NCBI RefSeq assembly: GCF_041677825.1
Contig: NZ_JBAYPG010000004.1
Coordinates: 1 to 64,000, forward strand
Direction: 5' to 3'
DNA length: 64,000 nucleotides
DNA from: Castellaniella sp041677825
Lineage (GTDB): Bacteria > Pseudomonadota > Gammaproteobacteria > Burkholderiales > Burkholderiaceae_B
Shown here: positions 42,958 through 51,133 of the stretch, piece after piece
How the letters are laid out: each line of letters begins with the position of its first letter
Numbering within the stretch: position 1 is the first letter of the stretch
The notes under the pieces: model-generated
Seen by the model: the letters and a program-made list of their open reading frames with translations, nothing else
Database searches by the model: none
Told to the model about the DNA's origin: nothing
Program-made: the position numbers and the translations under genes

Positions 42958-43550
42958 CAGGCTGAATCTCCGAGGAGCAGGGCGTCGATCCCGTCGCACA
43001 GGGCATGCAGGAGCAGGATGTGGACTTCCTGGATACGCATGGTACGGTCGTGTGCCACGCAGAGATGGACGTCGGTGGCCTGCAGGAGCTCGCCCACCCT
43101 GCCGCCGCCCTTGCCGGTGAGGGCGATGACGGACATTTCACGATCGTGGGCGGCTTCGATGGCCCGCAGCACGTTGGGAGAATTGCCACTGGTGGACAGG
43201 GCCACCAGCACATCGCCCGGCTGCCCCAGGGCATTGACCTGACGCTCGAACACGGCCTCGAAGCCGTAGTCGTTGCCGACCGCCGTCAGGATGGCGGTGT
43301 CGCTGTTGAGCGCCAGACCGGCCAGCGGCAGGCGCTCGCGTTCGAAGCGGCCCACGAGTTCCGCCACGAAGTGCTGGGCGTCGGTGGCCGAGCCGCCGTT
43401 GCCACAGGCCAGGATACGGGCATTTCCGGTAATGGCCGAGAACAGCAGATCCACCCCCGAGGCGAGCATGGGGGTCAGGGTGCCGGCGTTGGCCTGCAGG
43501 GTCTGGATGGCCGCGTCGAAATGCGCCGCCATGCGCTGTGGTATGTCCAT
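42957..43550 (-). CDS. diaA: SIS-domain protein, DiaA/GmhA family
   Basis: This 197-residue sugar-isomerase-fold protein has SIS motifs ILACGNGGSATDAQHFVAEL and VLVALSTSGNSPNVLRAIEAA. The family includes phosphoheptose isomerase GmhA and the DnaA-binding initiation factor DiaA. The yraN-diaA-dolP order points to DiaA. Catalytic Glu and His residues of GmhA are not clearly placed. I chose ATG 43550, giving MDIPQRMAAHF. Confidence 0.88.
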   Translation of the reverse strand: MDIPQRMAAHFDAAIQTLQANAGTLTPMLASGVDLLFSAITGNARILACGNGGSATDAQHFVAELVGRFERERLPLAGLALNSDTAILTAVGNDYGFEAVFERQVNALGQPGDVLVALSTSGNSPNVLRAIEAAHDREMSVIALTGKGGGRVGELLQATDVHLCVAHDRTMRIQEVHILLLHALCDGIDALLLGDSA

Positions 43551-43616
43551 GGGGTCATTATCGCATGAGTGAAATGCTGTCAAGGTAACAGATTCCAAAC
43601 GGATCCCGGCCCGGTT

Positions 43617-44117
43617 TCAGGCCTCGAAGGCCTGGCGGATCCAGCATACGTGGCCGCCCTGGAAGGTGAGGACATCAAAGCGGCAAGCCGGCGCGTGCCC
43701 GGTGATGGGCATGTCCAGCCGCCTACCCAGCCGGGCCAGAAGGTACTGCGCCGTGCGAACCAGGCGCAACTGCTTGCGGCGGTTTACACTGGCAGCGGCG
43801 CTGCCGTGGGTAAGGGCATTGCGTTCGCGTACCTCAACGAACACCAGCACCTGGTCATCGAGCGCCAGCAGGTCGATTTCACCCCAGCGGCAGCGCAGGT
43901 TGCTGGCAATGATCCGCAGGCCCTGCCGTGTCAGGTAGTCGCGGGCCCGCTGCTCGGCCGCGTGGCCCTGGCGCTGGGTGGCTGAACCGCTGGCCAGGGA
44001 CAACTGTCGCCGTGGCGGCTGGCGGCCCTGCAGGGCGCGGCGGCGCGAGACCTGCCGCAGGGCCTTTTCCTGGGCCAGTCGGGCAATTTCGTAAGGGCAT
44101 GCGGGCGGGTGGGGCAC
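43617..44117 (-). CDS. yraN: UPF0102 family endonuclease-like protein YraN
   Basis: This 166-residue protein has a Holliday-junction-resolvase-like fold of unknown role. The conserved part starts at QRQGHAAEQRARDYLTRQG. It includes RCRWGEIDLLALDDQVLVFVEV, with the restriction-like acidic residues. About 40 basic N-terminal residues precede the usual domain, so a downstream TTG start is possible. Its 5' end lies 33 bp from the divergent rsmI start. Confidence 0.85.
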   Translation of the reverse strand: MPHPPACPYEIARLAQEKALRQVSRRRALQGRQPPRRQLSLASGSATQRQGHAAEQRARDYLTRQGLRIIASNLRCRWGEIDLLALDDQVLVFVEVRERNALTHGSAAASVNRRKQLRLVRTAQYLLARLGRRLDMPITGHAPACRFDVLTFQGGHVCWIRQAFEA

Positions 44118-44150
44118 GATTCAGGAACACAGGGAATGCACAAGGCCAGT

Positions 44151-45095
44151 ATGACGAACAATCACGACGGGCAGGGCACGCCGGCATGGGAATATCACGC
44201 CCGGCTGGTCGCCGGGCAATCCTGGCCCGAGGCCTGCCTGTATGTGGTGGCCACGCCGATCGGAAACCTGGCCGATCTGAGCCTGCGCGCACTGGAAGCC
44301 CTGCGCCAGTGCGATGTGGTCGCGGCGGAAGACACCCGCACCACCCGCAGCCTGCTGCAGGCCTGGGGGCTGGACGTGCCCCTGCTGGCCGCACATCGGC
44401 ATAACGAACAGTCCGTGGCCGGCCGCATCCTCGAGCGTCTGCGGGCCGGGGCGCGGGTTGCACTGGTGTCCGATGCGGGGGCGCCGGCCGTCAGCGATCC
44501 AGGCGCACGCATCGTGCGGCAGGTGCGTCTGGCCGGGTTTCGGGTGGTACCGATTCCCGGGCCCAGCGCCGTGATCACCGTGCTCATGGCCTGTGGGGCC
44601 ACGACGGATGAGAGCCCGGGTTTTGCCTTTGCGGGGTTCATGCCGGCCAGGGCAGCGGCCCGGCGCGCATGGCTGCCCGACTGGCTGGCGCTGCCCATCC
44701 CGGTGGTCTTTTTCGAGGCACCGCACCGGGTGCAACGGGCATTGGCGGATCTGCTCGAACTGGCTGGGCCGTTGCGAAATATCACAATTGGACGCGAATT
44801 GACCAAACGGCACGAAGAGATCGTGACCTTGCCTCTGGAGCACGTGATGGCCTGGTTCGCAGCCGATGCGCACCGGCGCCAGGGTGAATTCGTGCTGGTC
44901 GTGCACACGCCGCCGGTGCCGCCTGCTGCTTCTGTCGGGCTTGCAGAAGCAGACCAGCACCTCATGCAGGTCTTGCTGGATGAACTGTCGGTACGCGATG
45001 CCGTGCGCATCGGCGCGCGGCTGACCGGGCTTTCGCGCGACAGTCTGTACACGTGGGCACTGGCACATCGGGGGGCCTGCGATTCCGCGTCCTGA
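44151..45095 (+). CDS. rsmI: 16S rRNA 2'-O-ribose C1402 methyltransferase RsmI
   Basis: RsmI methylates the 2'-O of C1402 in the ribosomal P site. The 314-residue protein has the tetrapyrrole-methylase fold. It carries the family stretch LYVVATPIGNLADLSLRALEAL and then DVVAAEDTRTTRSLLQAWG and ALVSDAGAPAVSDPGARIV. The substrate region is TIGRELTKRHEEIV. ATG 44151 gives a typical short N-terminus; ATG 44136 is also in frame with an upstream AGGAA. In enterics lpoA lies between rsmI and yraN, but not here. Confidence 0.95.
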   Translation: MTNNHDGQGTPAWEYHARLVAGQSWPEACLYVVATPIGNLADLSLRALEALRQCDVVAAEDTRTTRSLLQAWGLDVPLLAAHRHNEQSVAGRILERLRAGARVALVSDAGAPAVSDPGARIVRQVRLAGFRVVPIPGPSAVITVLMACGATTDESPGFAFAGFMPARAAARRAWLPDWLALPIPVVFFEAPHRVQRALADLLELAGPLRNITIGRELTKRHEEIVTLPLEHVMAWFAADAHRRQGEFVLVVHTPPVPPAASVGLAEADQHLMQVLLDELSVRDAVRIGARLTGLSRDSLYTWALAHRGACDSAS

Positions 45096-45128
45096 TCGGG
45101 GGGTGTCGTTCTTGCACTCTGCTTGCGC

Positions 45129-45176
45129 GCGTGACTCAGAAGCCGTGTGACTCAGAAGCCGCGTGGCTCAGAAGCC
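45129..45176. repeat. Three tandem 16-bp repeats spanning the rlpA stop codon
   Basis: On the minus strand each unit reads GGCTTCTGA followed by seven variable bases. The first unit contains the real end of rlpA (Gly-Phe-stop, TGA at 45168-45170). Because 16 is not a multiple of three, the three TGA codons fall in three different frames, giving a stop in every reading frame just after the gene. Confidence 0.9.
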
Positions 45177-46181
45177 CTGATCCAGGGCAATCACCGGCTG
45201 CAAGCCCAGGGTTTCGAGCAGCAGGCCAGCATCCTGTGCGGCCTGATCACGTGACGGATAGGGCCCCGAGCGCACCTTGTACAGGGCTGCCTGGCGGCTG
45301 ACCGACACCGGGATGCCCAGGCCCTCGAGCCTGGTATTGACCCGTGTGGCCAGTGCCTGCGCATTGTCAGCCGAGGAAAACGCACCATACTGCAGGTATA
45401 TGCCGCCCCCGGCCGGCTCGTGCCGGACGTGCGCCAGGCCTTCGGGGTCGACAGGGGTCGCGGCCGGATCGGCCGCCTCACCGGGCGCCACGGGTGGCGA
45501 GGCTGTCGCGACTGGCGTCGTGAAGCCTGTGGGTGCACGCGCAATGGCCGTCGCCGTATCGGGCGATCCCCCCGGATAGTGCCCGGCCAGGATGTCCGAG
45601 TTGGTGATCGCCTTGACCACCACGGTGCCGCTGCCTGGCCCGATCAGACCCAGCTTGGCGGCAGCCACCCACGAAAGATCGATGATGCGGCCCGAGTGGA
45701 ACGGCCCGCGGTCATTGATGCGCACGATGATGCTGCGGCCGTTGGCCGGCCGTGTCACGATCGCATAGCTGGGCAGTGGCAGGGTCGGGTGGGCCGCGGT
45801 CATGGTGTACATGTCGTAGATTTCGCCATTGGCCGTACGTGCGCCGTGGAATTTGCGGCCATACCAGGATGCAGTGCCCGTTTGTTCGTAAGGCTGGTTC
45901 TCGGCCAGGGGCTGGTAGCGCACGCCGAAGACTTCGTAGGGGCGAAAATTTGCCGGGGCATGCTGTTCGACGCGTGGCACGGCGTTCGGGATGGCGGCGA
46001 CATCAGCGGGTATCCGGGCCCCGGGCCCGTCGTCTTTGTAATAGCCGCCCGGGCGCGAGGCACAGGCACCCAGGATCGCGCTGCAGGCCAGAGCCAGCAG
46101 CAGCCGGCCGGCCCGTTGCAGGGTGGGCGACAGGTCGTCGGGCACGCGGCCTGCCGGAGGGATCCGGACGGGCGGGTTCAT
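45168..46181 (-). CDS. rlpA: Septal ring lytic transglycosylase RlpA (lipoprotein)
   Basis: This 337-residue lipoprotein (lipobox AILGAC, Cys40) has the RlpA double-psi beta-barrel domain. Visible are GTASWYGRKFHGARTANGE and IIVRINDRGPFHSGRIIDLS, including the catalytic region. A linker rich in Ala, Pro and Thr precedes a C-terminal SPOR domain (IYLQYGAFSSADNAQALATR) that binds denuded septal peptidoglycan. It overlaps rapZ by ATGA. Confidence 0.93.
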   Translation of the reverse strand: MNPPVRIPPAGRVPDDLSPTLQRAGRLLLALACSAILGACASRPGGYYKDDGPGARIPADVAAIPNAVPRVEQHAPANFRPYEVFGVRYQPLAENQPYEQTGTASWYGRKFHGARTANGEIYDMYTMTAAHPTLPLPSYAIVTRPANGRSIIVRINDRGPFHSGRIIDLSWVAAAKLGLIGPGSGTVVVKAITNSDILAGHYPGGSPDTATAIARAPTGFTTPVATASPPVAPGEAADPAATPVDPEGLAHVRHEPAGGGIYLQYGAFSSADNAQALATRVNTRLEGLGIPVSVSRQAALYKVRSGPYPSRDQAAQDAGLLLETLGLQPVIALDQGF

Positions 46182-47053
46182 GGGTCTGTATCCTGCAGCA
46201 GGGGGTTGCGATGGCGCACCAGCAGGGGGGTGTGGTCACTGAACCGCCGGGCCAGCTGCTCGGTGACATAGACCGAGCGATGCTGACCGCCGGTACAGCC
46301 GATGGCGATGGTGAGATAGTTGCGCGTATCCTGCATGTAGAGCGGCAGCCATTTGCGAATGAACCCGGCGATGTCGTCCACCATCGCGGGTACGGCCTCG
46401 AATGCCTCGAGCCACGCGGCCACTGCCGGATCACGCCCGGTCTGCGGGCGCAGGGTGCGGTCGTAGTAGGGGTTGGGCAGGCAGCGCACATCGAAGACCA
46501 GGTCTGCATCGTTGGGCACACCCCGCTTGTAGGCAAATGACTCGAAAGTCAGGATGATCGCCCGATGGTTGGCGCGCACCAGGTCGCGTATCCAGGCGCG
46601 CAATTGCCCGGGGGTGAGATCGGATGTGTCAATCACGTGTTCCTGGTTGCGCAGCGGGGCCAGCATGTCGCGCTCGCGCGCGATGCAGTCCTTCAATGAG
46701 GCGTCCAGCCCCTCGCGCTGCAGGCGATCGGTGAGGGGGTGACGCCGTCGCGACTCTGAGTAGCGCTGGATCAGTGTTTCATCGCTGGCCTCGAGAAACA
46801 CCACGTGCAGGGCCCGACCCATGGCGCGCAGGCTCGTCAGGACGCCTGGCAGTTCATCCAGATCACCGGGGGTGCGCACATCGATGGCCACGGCCACCTG
46901 CTGCAGGCCAGTGTCCTGTGTGCTGGCGATGAATTCATGCAGGAAGCGCACCGGCAGGTTGTCTATGCAGGTATAGCCCGTGTCTTCGAGCATGCGCAGG
47001 GCCACGGACTTGCCCGAACCCGAAATGCCGGTGATGAGCACGATGTTCAGCAT
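46178..47053 (-). CDS. rapZ: RNase adapter protein RapZ
   Basis: This 291-residue protein has the Walker A motif GISGSGKS (9-16) and a Walker B-like region. The C-terminal domain carries GCTGGQHRSVYVTEQLARRF. In E. coli RapZ binds the small RNA GlmZ and guides RNase E, linking it to envelope sugar supply. Whether that target exists here is unknown. It lies with hprK and ptsN, the usual nitrogen-PTS neighbourhood. Confidence 0.95.
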   Translation of the reverse strand: MLNIVLITGISGSGKSVALRMLEDTGYTCIDNLPVRFLHEFIASTQDTGLQQVAVAIDVRTPGDLDELPGVLTSLRAMGRALHVVFLEASDETLIQRYSESRRRHPLTDRLQREGLDASLKDCIARERDMLAPLRNQEHVIDTSDLTPGQLRAWIRDLVRANHRAIILTFESFAYKRGVPNDADLVFDVRCLPNPYYDRTLRPQTGRDPAVAAWLEAFEAVPAMVDDIAGFIRKWLPLYMQDTRNYLTIAIGCTGGQHRSVYVTEQLARRFSDHTPLLVRHRNPLLQDTDP

Positions 47054-47068
47054 GGCCGGCCCCCGGCT

Positions 47069-48025
47069 TCAGCGCGCCCCTGGCTTGTCGGCCAGAGCGT
47101 CGCGGCTGCTTTGCATGATCGCCAGGGCCTGGCGCTCGATGAAGTCACCCATGGTGTCGATCCCGCGCAGTTGCAGGATGGTATTGCGCACGGCGGCTTC
47201 GACCAGCACGGCGAGGTTGCGTCCGGCAGCCACTTGCAGCATCACCCTGCGGATGGGGATGCCAAGGACATCCTGATGCTCATCCTGTGTGGGCAGGCGC
47301 TCGAAGTGCTCGGCGTTCAGACGCACCAGATGGACGATCAGCTTGATCTTCATCTTGCGGCGCACCGAGGTTTCACCAAATATGGTGCGGATGTCGAGCA
47401 GGCCCAGACCACGAACTTCAAGCAGATTCTGCAGCAGTGGCGGGCATTGACCCTCGACGAAATGGGGCGCCGTGCGTGACAGCTCGACCGCGTCGTCGGC
47501 CACCAGCCCGTGGCCGCGTGAAATCAGCTCGAGGGCCAGTTCGCTCTTGCCCAGGCCCGATTCGCCCGTGATCAGGACACCGAGCCCCAGTACGTCCATG
47601 AAGACGCCATGCACCGTCATTTTCGGTGCCATGCGCTTGCCCAGGTAAATGCGCAGCAGGTCGATCAGCAGAGCGGCCTCGAAGGGCGTGGCGAGCAGGG
47701 GGATCTGCTGCTCGCGACAGTAGTTCAGCAGGTCATCGGGCGCTTCGGTGCCGGCGGCAAGAATGATGGCAGGCACTTTGCCCGCACGCAGGTCTTCGAG
47801 CAGGTTGTGTCGCCGATGCAGGTTCAGGCGCCTGAAGTAGGCCATTTCTTCGGCGCCGAACACCTGGATGCGGCCGGGATGGATGAGATTGAGGTGGCCG
47901 ATCAGATCGGCCCCCGAGCCGTGGGCATCCGGGATCACCCGCTGGTCGGCGGTGTCCTGGCCGGCCACCCACGAGAAGGGGATCTTCTCGTGGTTGTCAT
48001 GGATCAGCTCTGGGATGCTCAGCAT
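47069..48025 (-). CDS. hprK: HPr kinase/phosphorylase
   Basis: HprK phosphorylates and dephosphorylates the PTS carrier HPr at a serine. The 318-residue protein has a P-loop GESGLGKS (154-161), catalytic His139 in MTVHGVFMDVLGLGVL, and the family signature LEVRGLGLLDIRTIFGE. I chose ATG 48025, giving MLSIPELIHDN, over ATG 48043. The gene overlaps the ptsN end by 29 bp. No sugar PTS gene is in the window. Confidence 0.95.
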   Translation of the reverse strand: MLSIPELIHDNHEKIPFSWVAGQDTADQRVIPDAHGSGADLIGHLNLIHPGRIQVFGAEEMAYFRRLNLHRRHNLLEDLRAGKVPAIILAAGTEAPDDLLNYCREQQIPLLATPFEAALLIDLLRIYLGKRMAPKMTVHGVFMDVLGLGVLITGESGLGKSELALELISRGHGLVADDAVELSRTAPHFVEGQCPPLLQNLLEVRGLGLLDIRTIFGETSVRRKMKIKLIVHLVRLNAEHFERLPTQDEHQDVLGIPIRRVMLQVAAGRNLAVLVEAAVRNTILQLRGIDTMGDFIERQALAIMQSSRDALADKPGAR

Positions 48026-48494
48026 GTTCGATGTGCGGCTCATTGCCGCCCGAGAGAATCAGCTGATGCACTTCGGCCACGTCGTTCGAATGCGCCAGGG
48101 TGTGCCGGATTTCGGCATCCGACATGAGCCGGGCAATGCAGGCGAGCAGGTCGAGGTGCATCTGGGTGGCGGTTTCGGGCATCAGCAGAAAGAACAGCAG
48201 GCGTGCAGTACGCCCATCATTTGCATCGAAGCGGACCGGCTCGGACAGCCGGATGAACGCCGCATGCGGTTCGCGCAAATCCTTCAGGCGCCCGTGCGGG
48301 ATGGCCACGTCGTGGCCAAGTGCCGTGGAACCCAGCCGTTCACGTGCCAGCAGGCTGTGGAAGACCGACATGCGTGCCACGCCCTGATGGTTCTCGAACA
48401 GCAGCCCGGCATGTTCGAAAGCCCGCTTCTTGCTGGTGGCTGCCAGATCGAGAACAATGTTCTCGGGTGGCAGGATACGGGGGGTGAGATTCAT
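47997..48494 (-). CDS. ptsN: PTS IIA-like nitrogen regulatory protein
   Basis: This 165-residue EIIA(Ntr) has the phosphorylated His67 in HDVAIPHGRLKDL. It signals nitrogen and potassium status rather than moving sugar. The ATG at 48494 lacks a Shine-Dalgarno sequence and lies only 7 bases after a perfect TATAAT. Its neighbours are hprK and hpf; rpoN, usually near, is absent. Confidence 0.95.
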   Translation of the reverse strand: MNLTPRILPPENIVLDLAATSKKRAFEHAGLLFENHQGVARMSVFHSLLARERLGSTALGHDVAIPHGRLKDLREPHAAFIRLSEPVRFDANDGRTARLLFFLLMPETATQMHLDLLACIARLMSDAEIRHTLAHSNDVAEVHQLILSGGNEPHIEHAEHPRADP

Positions 48495-48501
48495 GGCGCA
48501 C

Positions 48502-48507
48502 ATTATA
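48502..48507 (-). promoter_or_regulatory. Consensus -10 element directly before ptsN
   Basis: Minus-strand TATAAT is followed by seven bases and then the ptsN ATG, so transcription would begin at or next to the start codon. The element is framed by GCAC and GTGC. No -35 hexamer is evident. Confidence 0.45.
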
Positions 48508-48516
48508 GTGCGAGTA

Positions 48517-48547
48517 CCCCGAAGCGGGCCTGTTGCCCGCCCCGGGG
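48517..48547 (-). other. Hairpin between hpf and ptsN
   Basis: On the minus strand CCCC-GGG-GCGGGC, a five-base loop and GCCCGC-TTC-GGGG form a six-pair stem, an internal loop and a four-pair base. There is no T-run. Lying just before the ptsN -10, it may separate the hpf and ptsN transcripts. Confidence 0.45.
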
Positions 48548-48560
48548 AACCGGACCCGTT

Positions 48561-48884
48561 TCAGGTCGTGATTTCCTGACGCTTGATCGCTTCATTGCCG
48601 TGGTCCTGCGCCTTGGACTTGTGCTTGATCACCAGGCGGTCGGCCTTGTCGACCAGAAGGTCGATGGCTGCGTACAGGTTCTGGTCGGACGCCTCGCAAT
48701 GCAGATCCTTGCCACGCAGGCGCAGGGTGATTTCAGCCGTATGCTTGAGCGGCTCGATCGACAGGGTGACCTGACTGTCTATGACCTGATCGAAGTGGCG
48801 CAATACGCGCGCGGTCTTGGTGTTGACGTACTCACGGATGGCGGGGGTGATTTCCAGATTGCGGCCAGTAATGGTCAGGCTCAT
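48561..48884 (-). CDS. hpf: Ribosome hibernation promoting factor (short HPF)
   Basis: This 107-residue protein is of the short HPF/RaiA type. It starts MSLTITGRNLEITPAIREYV and has the RNA-binding helix region ADRLVIKHKSKAQDH. It binds idle ribosomes to form 100S dimers in stationary phase. It lacks the C-terminal dimerisation domain of long HPF. A strong AAGGAG and its own promoter precede it. Confidence 0.95.
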   Translation of the reverse strand: MSLTITGRNLEITPAIREYVNTKTARVLRHFDQVIDSQVTLSIEPLKHTAEITLRLRGKDLHCEASDQNLYAAIDLLVDKADRLVIKHKSKAQDHGNEAIKRQEITT

Positions 48885-48919
48885 GGTGCGGACTCCTTGC
48901 GCAGTGAAAGTGCCACTCC

Positions 48920-48947
48920 AGTGTACCCAAAGCGGGGCCTGCAGCAA
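48920..48947 (-). promoter_or_regulatory. Probable hpf sigma-70 promoter
   Basis: On the minus strand TTGCTG (48942-48947) and TACACT (48920-48925) are separated by 16 bp, with the hpf ATG about 36 bp downstream of the -10. This would let hpf be expressed independently of the lpt genes. Confidence 0.6.
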
Positions 48948-48976
48948 GCCCCGTGCGCCGTTGTATGCTATAGGGA

Positions 48977-49082
48977 TATACGGCGTCGGGGGCGCCTGCA
49001 GCGGTCCGTCGCCTATCGGGCTCGGGCGCCCTGCGGTGGCCTGTTGCATATCGGGTCCAGCGCCCTGCGGCGGCCCGCCACA
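48977..49082. repeat. Three imperfect 34-37-bp repeats in hpf-lptB gap
   Basis: Units at 48977-49013, 49014-49048 and 49049-49082 each begin TATCGGG or TATACGG and contain GCGCCCTGCGGNGGCC-like cores. A partial fourth unit follows. They occupy the place where many proteobacteria carry rpoN. The 239-bp gap holds these repeats and the hpf promoter, and I see no gene in it. Confidence 0.7.
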
Positions 49083-49123
49083 TGCCGGGCCAGGGCCTGC
49101 AGGCACCGTGCCGTGTGCCAGGC

Positions 49124-49918
49124 CTACATGCGGAAGTTCTTGCCCAGGTACACCTGGCGCACGGCTTCGTTGTCGACGATTTCTTCGGGGTGGCCGCTGG
49201 TCAGCACCCGGCCTTCGCTGATGATATAGGCGCGGTCGCAGATCCCCAGGGTTTCACGCACGTTGTGATCGGTGATCAGTACGCCGATGTTGCGGCTCTT
49301 GAGAAACTGCACGATGCGCTGGATTTCGATCACCGCGATCGGATCCACCCCGGCGAAGGGTTCGTCCAGCAGGATGAAGCGGGGGTGAGTGGCCAAAGCC
49401 CGGGCAATCTCGACGCGGCGCCGCTCGCCACCGGACAGTGACAGCGCCATGTTGCTGCGGATATGGCCGATCTGGAGTTCATCGATCAGTGACTCGAGCC
49501 GTGCCTCGAGGGCTGCGGGTGAAAGCGCCCGGCCCTCGCCATCGCGCTGCAGCTCGAGCACGGCCCTGATGTTCTGTTCGACCGTCAGGCGACGAAACAC
49601 GGATGCATCCTGAGGCAGATAGGACAGGCCCAGGCGTGCCCTGCGGTGCATGGGCAGCCCCGAGACCTCGTGATCGTCGATCAGGATGCGACCGGTATCC
49701 GCCGGAATCAGGCCGACGATCATGTAGAAACTGGTGGTCTTCCCGGCCCCGTTGGGCCCCAGCAGGCCGACCACCTCGCCGCTGTCGACCTTCAGTGAGA
49801 CATCCTGGACCACCGTGCGTCGCCCGAAGGTCTTGCCCAGGCCGATCGCCTGCAGGCTGCCGTGGGTACGCTGCAGGTCCGCATCGCCGGTGCGTGCAAG
49901 AGTGGCATTTTCGGGCAT
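49124..49918 (-). CDS. lptB: LPS export ABC transporter ATPase LptB
   Basis: LptB powers extraction of lipopolysaccharide from the inner membrane with LptFG. The 264-residue protein has Walker A GLLGPNGAGKTTSFYM, the signature LSLSGGERRRVEIARAL, Walker B FILLDEPFAGVDPIAV and the switch histidine VLITDHNVRETL. A polar N-terminal tail of about 22 residues (MPENATLARTGDADLQ) is extra. It follows lptA by 13 bp. Confidence 0.96.
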   Translation of the reverse strand: MPENATLARTGDADLQRTHGSLQAIGLGKTFGRRTVVQDVSLKVDSGEVVGLLGPNGAGKTTSFYMIVGLIPADTGRILIDDHEVSGLPMHRRARLGLSYLPQDASVFRRLTVEQNIRAVLELQRDGEGRALSPAALEARLESLIDELQIGHIRSNMALSLSGGERRRVEIARALATHPRFILLDEPFAGVDPIAVIEIQRIVQFLKSRNIGVLITDHNVRETLGICDRAYIISEGRVLTSGHPEEIVDNEAVRQVYLGKNFRM

Positions 49919-49931
49919 GGAGCAGGGACGT

Positions 49932-50522
49932 TCAGGGTTTGGCGCCGGCCGCCTTGCAGCGCGCGGTGGCCTGATCGATGCGTGACTGGGGCTGGGCCAG
50001 AGAGCGCACGCGCCCACCGGAGGCCGCCGAGTCCTTCCCGCCGAAGGCTTCGTATGTACCTGATTTCTGATGATAGATGATGCGTGCGCCGCGAACGTTG
50101 TCGAGGGTTTCACCGCAGATCTGGCGCGTGACGGTCGCCTGGCCGGTGAGGATCACGTCGCCGCTGCGGCCGTCGTAGTCGGCCTGCAGCCCGGTGGCGA
50201 TCAGGGTTTCGTATTTTTCGGGGTTTTCCTGACGGATGGTGACCATCTTGCCGGGCGCCGGTGTGGCCGTGCCGAACTGATTGCCCTGGTCATCTTCGCG
50301 GGTGACCAGCTTTTCGCCGTGCAGCGTCATGTTGCCGCGCGTCAGGATGACGTTGCCGGTGAATGTGCTCACCTTGCTGATGTCATCGTAGTGCAGGGTG
50401 TCGGCAAGAATGACGGTCTCGGGCTCGGGTTCACTGGTCTGGGCCATGGTGGCGGATGTGCCGAACAGGATCAGGAAGGCGATGGTCGCGCCGGACAGCA
50501 GGGTCGATCGCAATGATTTCAT
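49932..50522 (-). CDS. lptA: LPS transport periplasmic protein LptA
   Basis: This 196-residue periplasmic bridge protein has a signal peptide ending SATMA. The OstA/LptA beta-jellyroll follows (ILADTLHYDDISKVSTFTGN and GATPAPGKMVTIRQ-like core). It carries lipopolysaccharide from LptC toward LptD. It overlaps lptC by 4 bp. Confidence 0.93.
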   Translation of the reverse strand: MKSLRSTLLSGATIAFLILFGTSATMAQTSEPEPETVILADTLHYDDISKVSTFTGNVILTRGNMTLHGEKLVTREDDQGNQFGTATPAPGKMVTIRQENPEKYETLIATGLQADYDGRSGDVILTGQATVTRQICGETLDNVRGARIIYHQKSGTYEAFGGKDSAASGGRVRSLAQPQSRIDQATARCKAAGAKP

Positions 50523-51133
50523 GGCTGTGGGTCCTTTTGGCCAGAGGTTCGGGCAGCCTGGTCTTCGCCCGAAATCTTGACATTGCTGCCTGCCGTGACA
50601 GTCAGCTGGCGGGTACGGTTATCGTAGCGCATGCCGGTGCCCCGCAGGGTGGATGTGCCGTGGATGACCACGGCAGGTTGGTCGGTGTGCACGAGGTCGT
50701 GCTCCGGTTCGATCACGAGCTTTTCGCTGCGCACATCGAGCAGCTTGCTCTCGGGGGTGGCCAGGCGCTGCAGGTGGGCATCGCCCGTGAGCACGATGCG
50801 CTCGCCTTTCTGGTCGAGTTCGCCGTGCAAGGCCGTGCCGACTGTGACCGGGGAATCCGGCTGGTGCCCGACCGCGCGAGGATGGTCGATTTCGTAGCTG
50901 TCGGTGTCGGGGAAGTGCTCCATGGCGGTGCCTTCGAGGCGGTTGACGGCCTGGCCGCGGGCATCGCTGCGCACCATGACGAAGGCGCCCGACCAGGAAT
51001 CACGCTCGTGAGTCAGGCGCCGCGGTGGATCGATCTGGATCGACTGCAGGGCGTAATCCGAGGCCCACCAGGTGCCCAGCACCAACAGGCCCAGCAGCAG
51101 GATGGCCACCAGGCCCGGCATGCGTTCTTTCAC
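50519..51133 (-). CDS. lptC: LPS export protein LptC
   Basis: This 204-residue bitopic protein has one N-terminal membrane helix (LVAILLLGLLVLGTWWAS) and a periplasmic LptC fold. The likely start is GTG at 51133, which overlaps the kdsC TGA as GTGA; ATG 51121 is the alternative. It docks LptA to the LptB2FG complex. The pI-neutral polar tail ends SGQKDPQP. Confidence 0.9.
   Translation of the reverse strand: MKERMPGLVAILLLGLLVLGTWWASDYALQSIQIDPPRRLTHERDSWSGAFVMVRSDARGQAVNRLEGTAMEHFPDTDSYEIDHPRAVGHQPDSPVTVGTALHGELDQKGERIVLTGDAHLQRLATPESKLLDVRSEKLVIEPEHDLVHTDQPAVVIHGTSTLRGTGMRYDNRTRQLTVTAGSNVKISGEDQAARTSGQKDPQP

Noticed and set aside
48977..49107. Possible rpoN remnant
   Set aside because: I found no recognisable sigma-54 core-binding or RpoN-box sequence in the gap, only GC-rich repeats.
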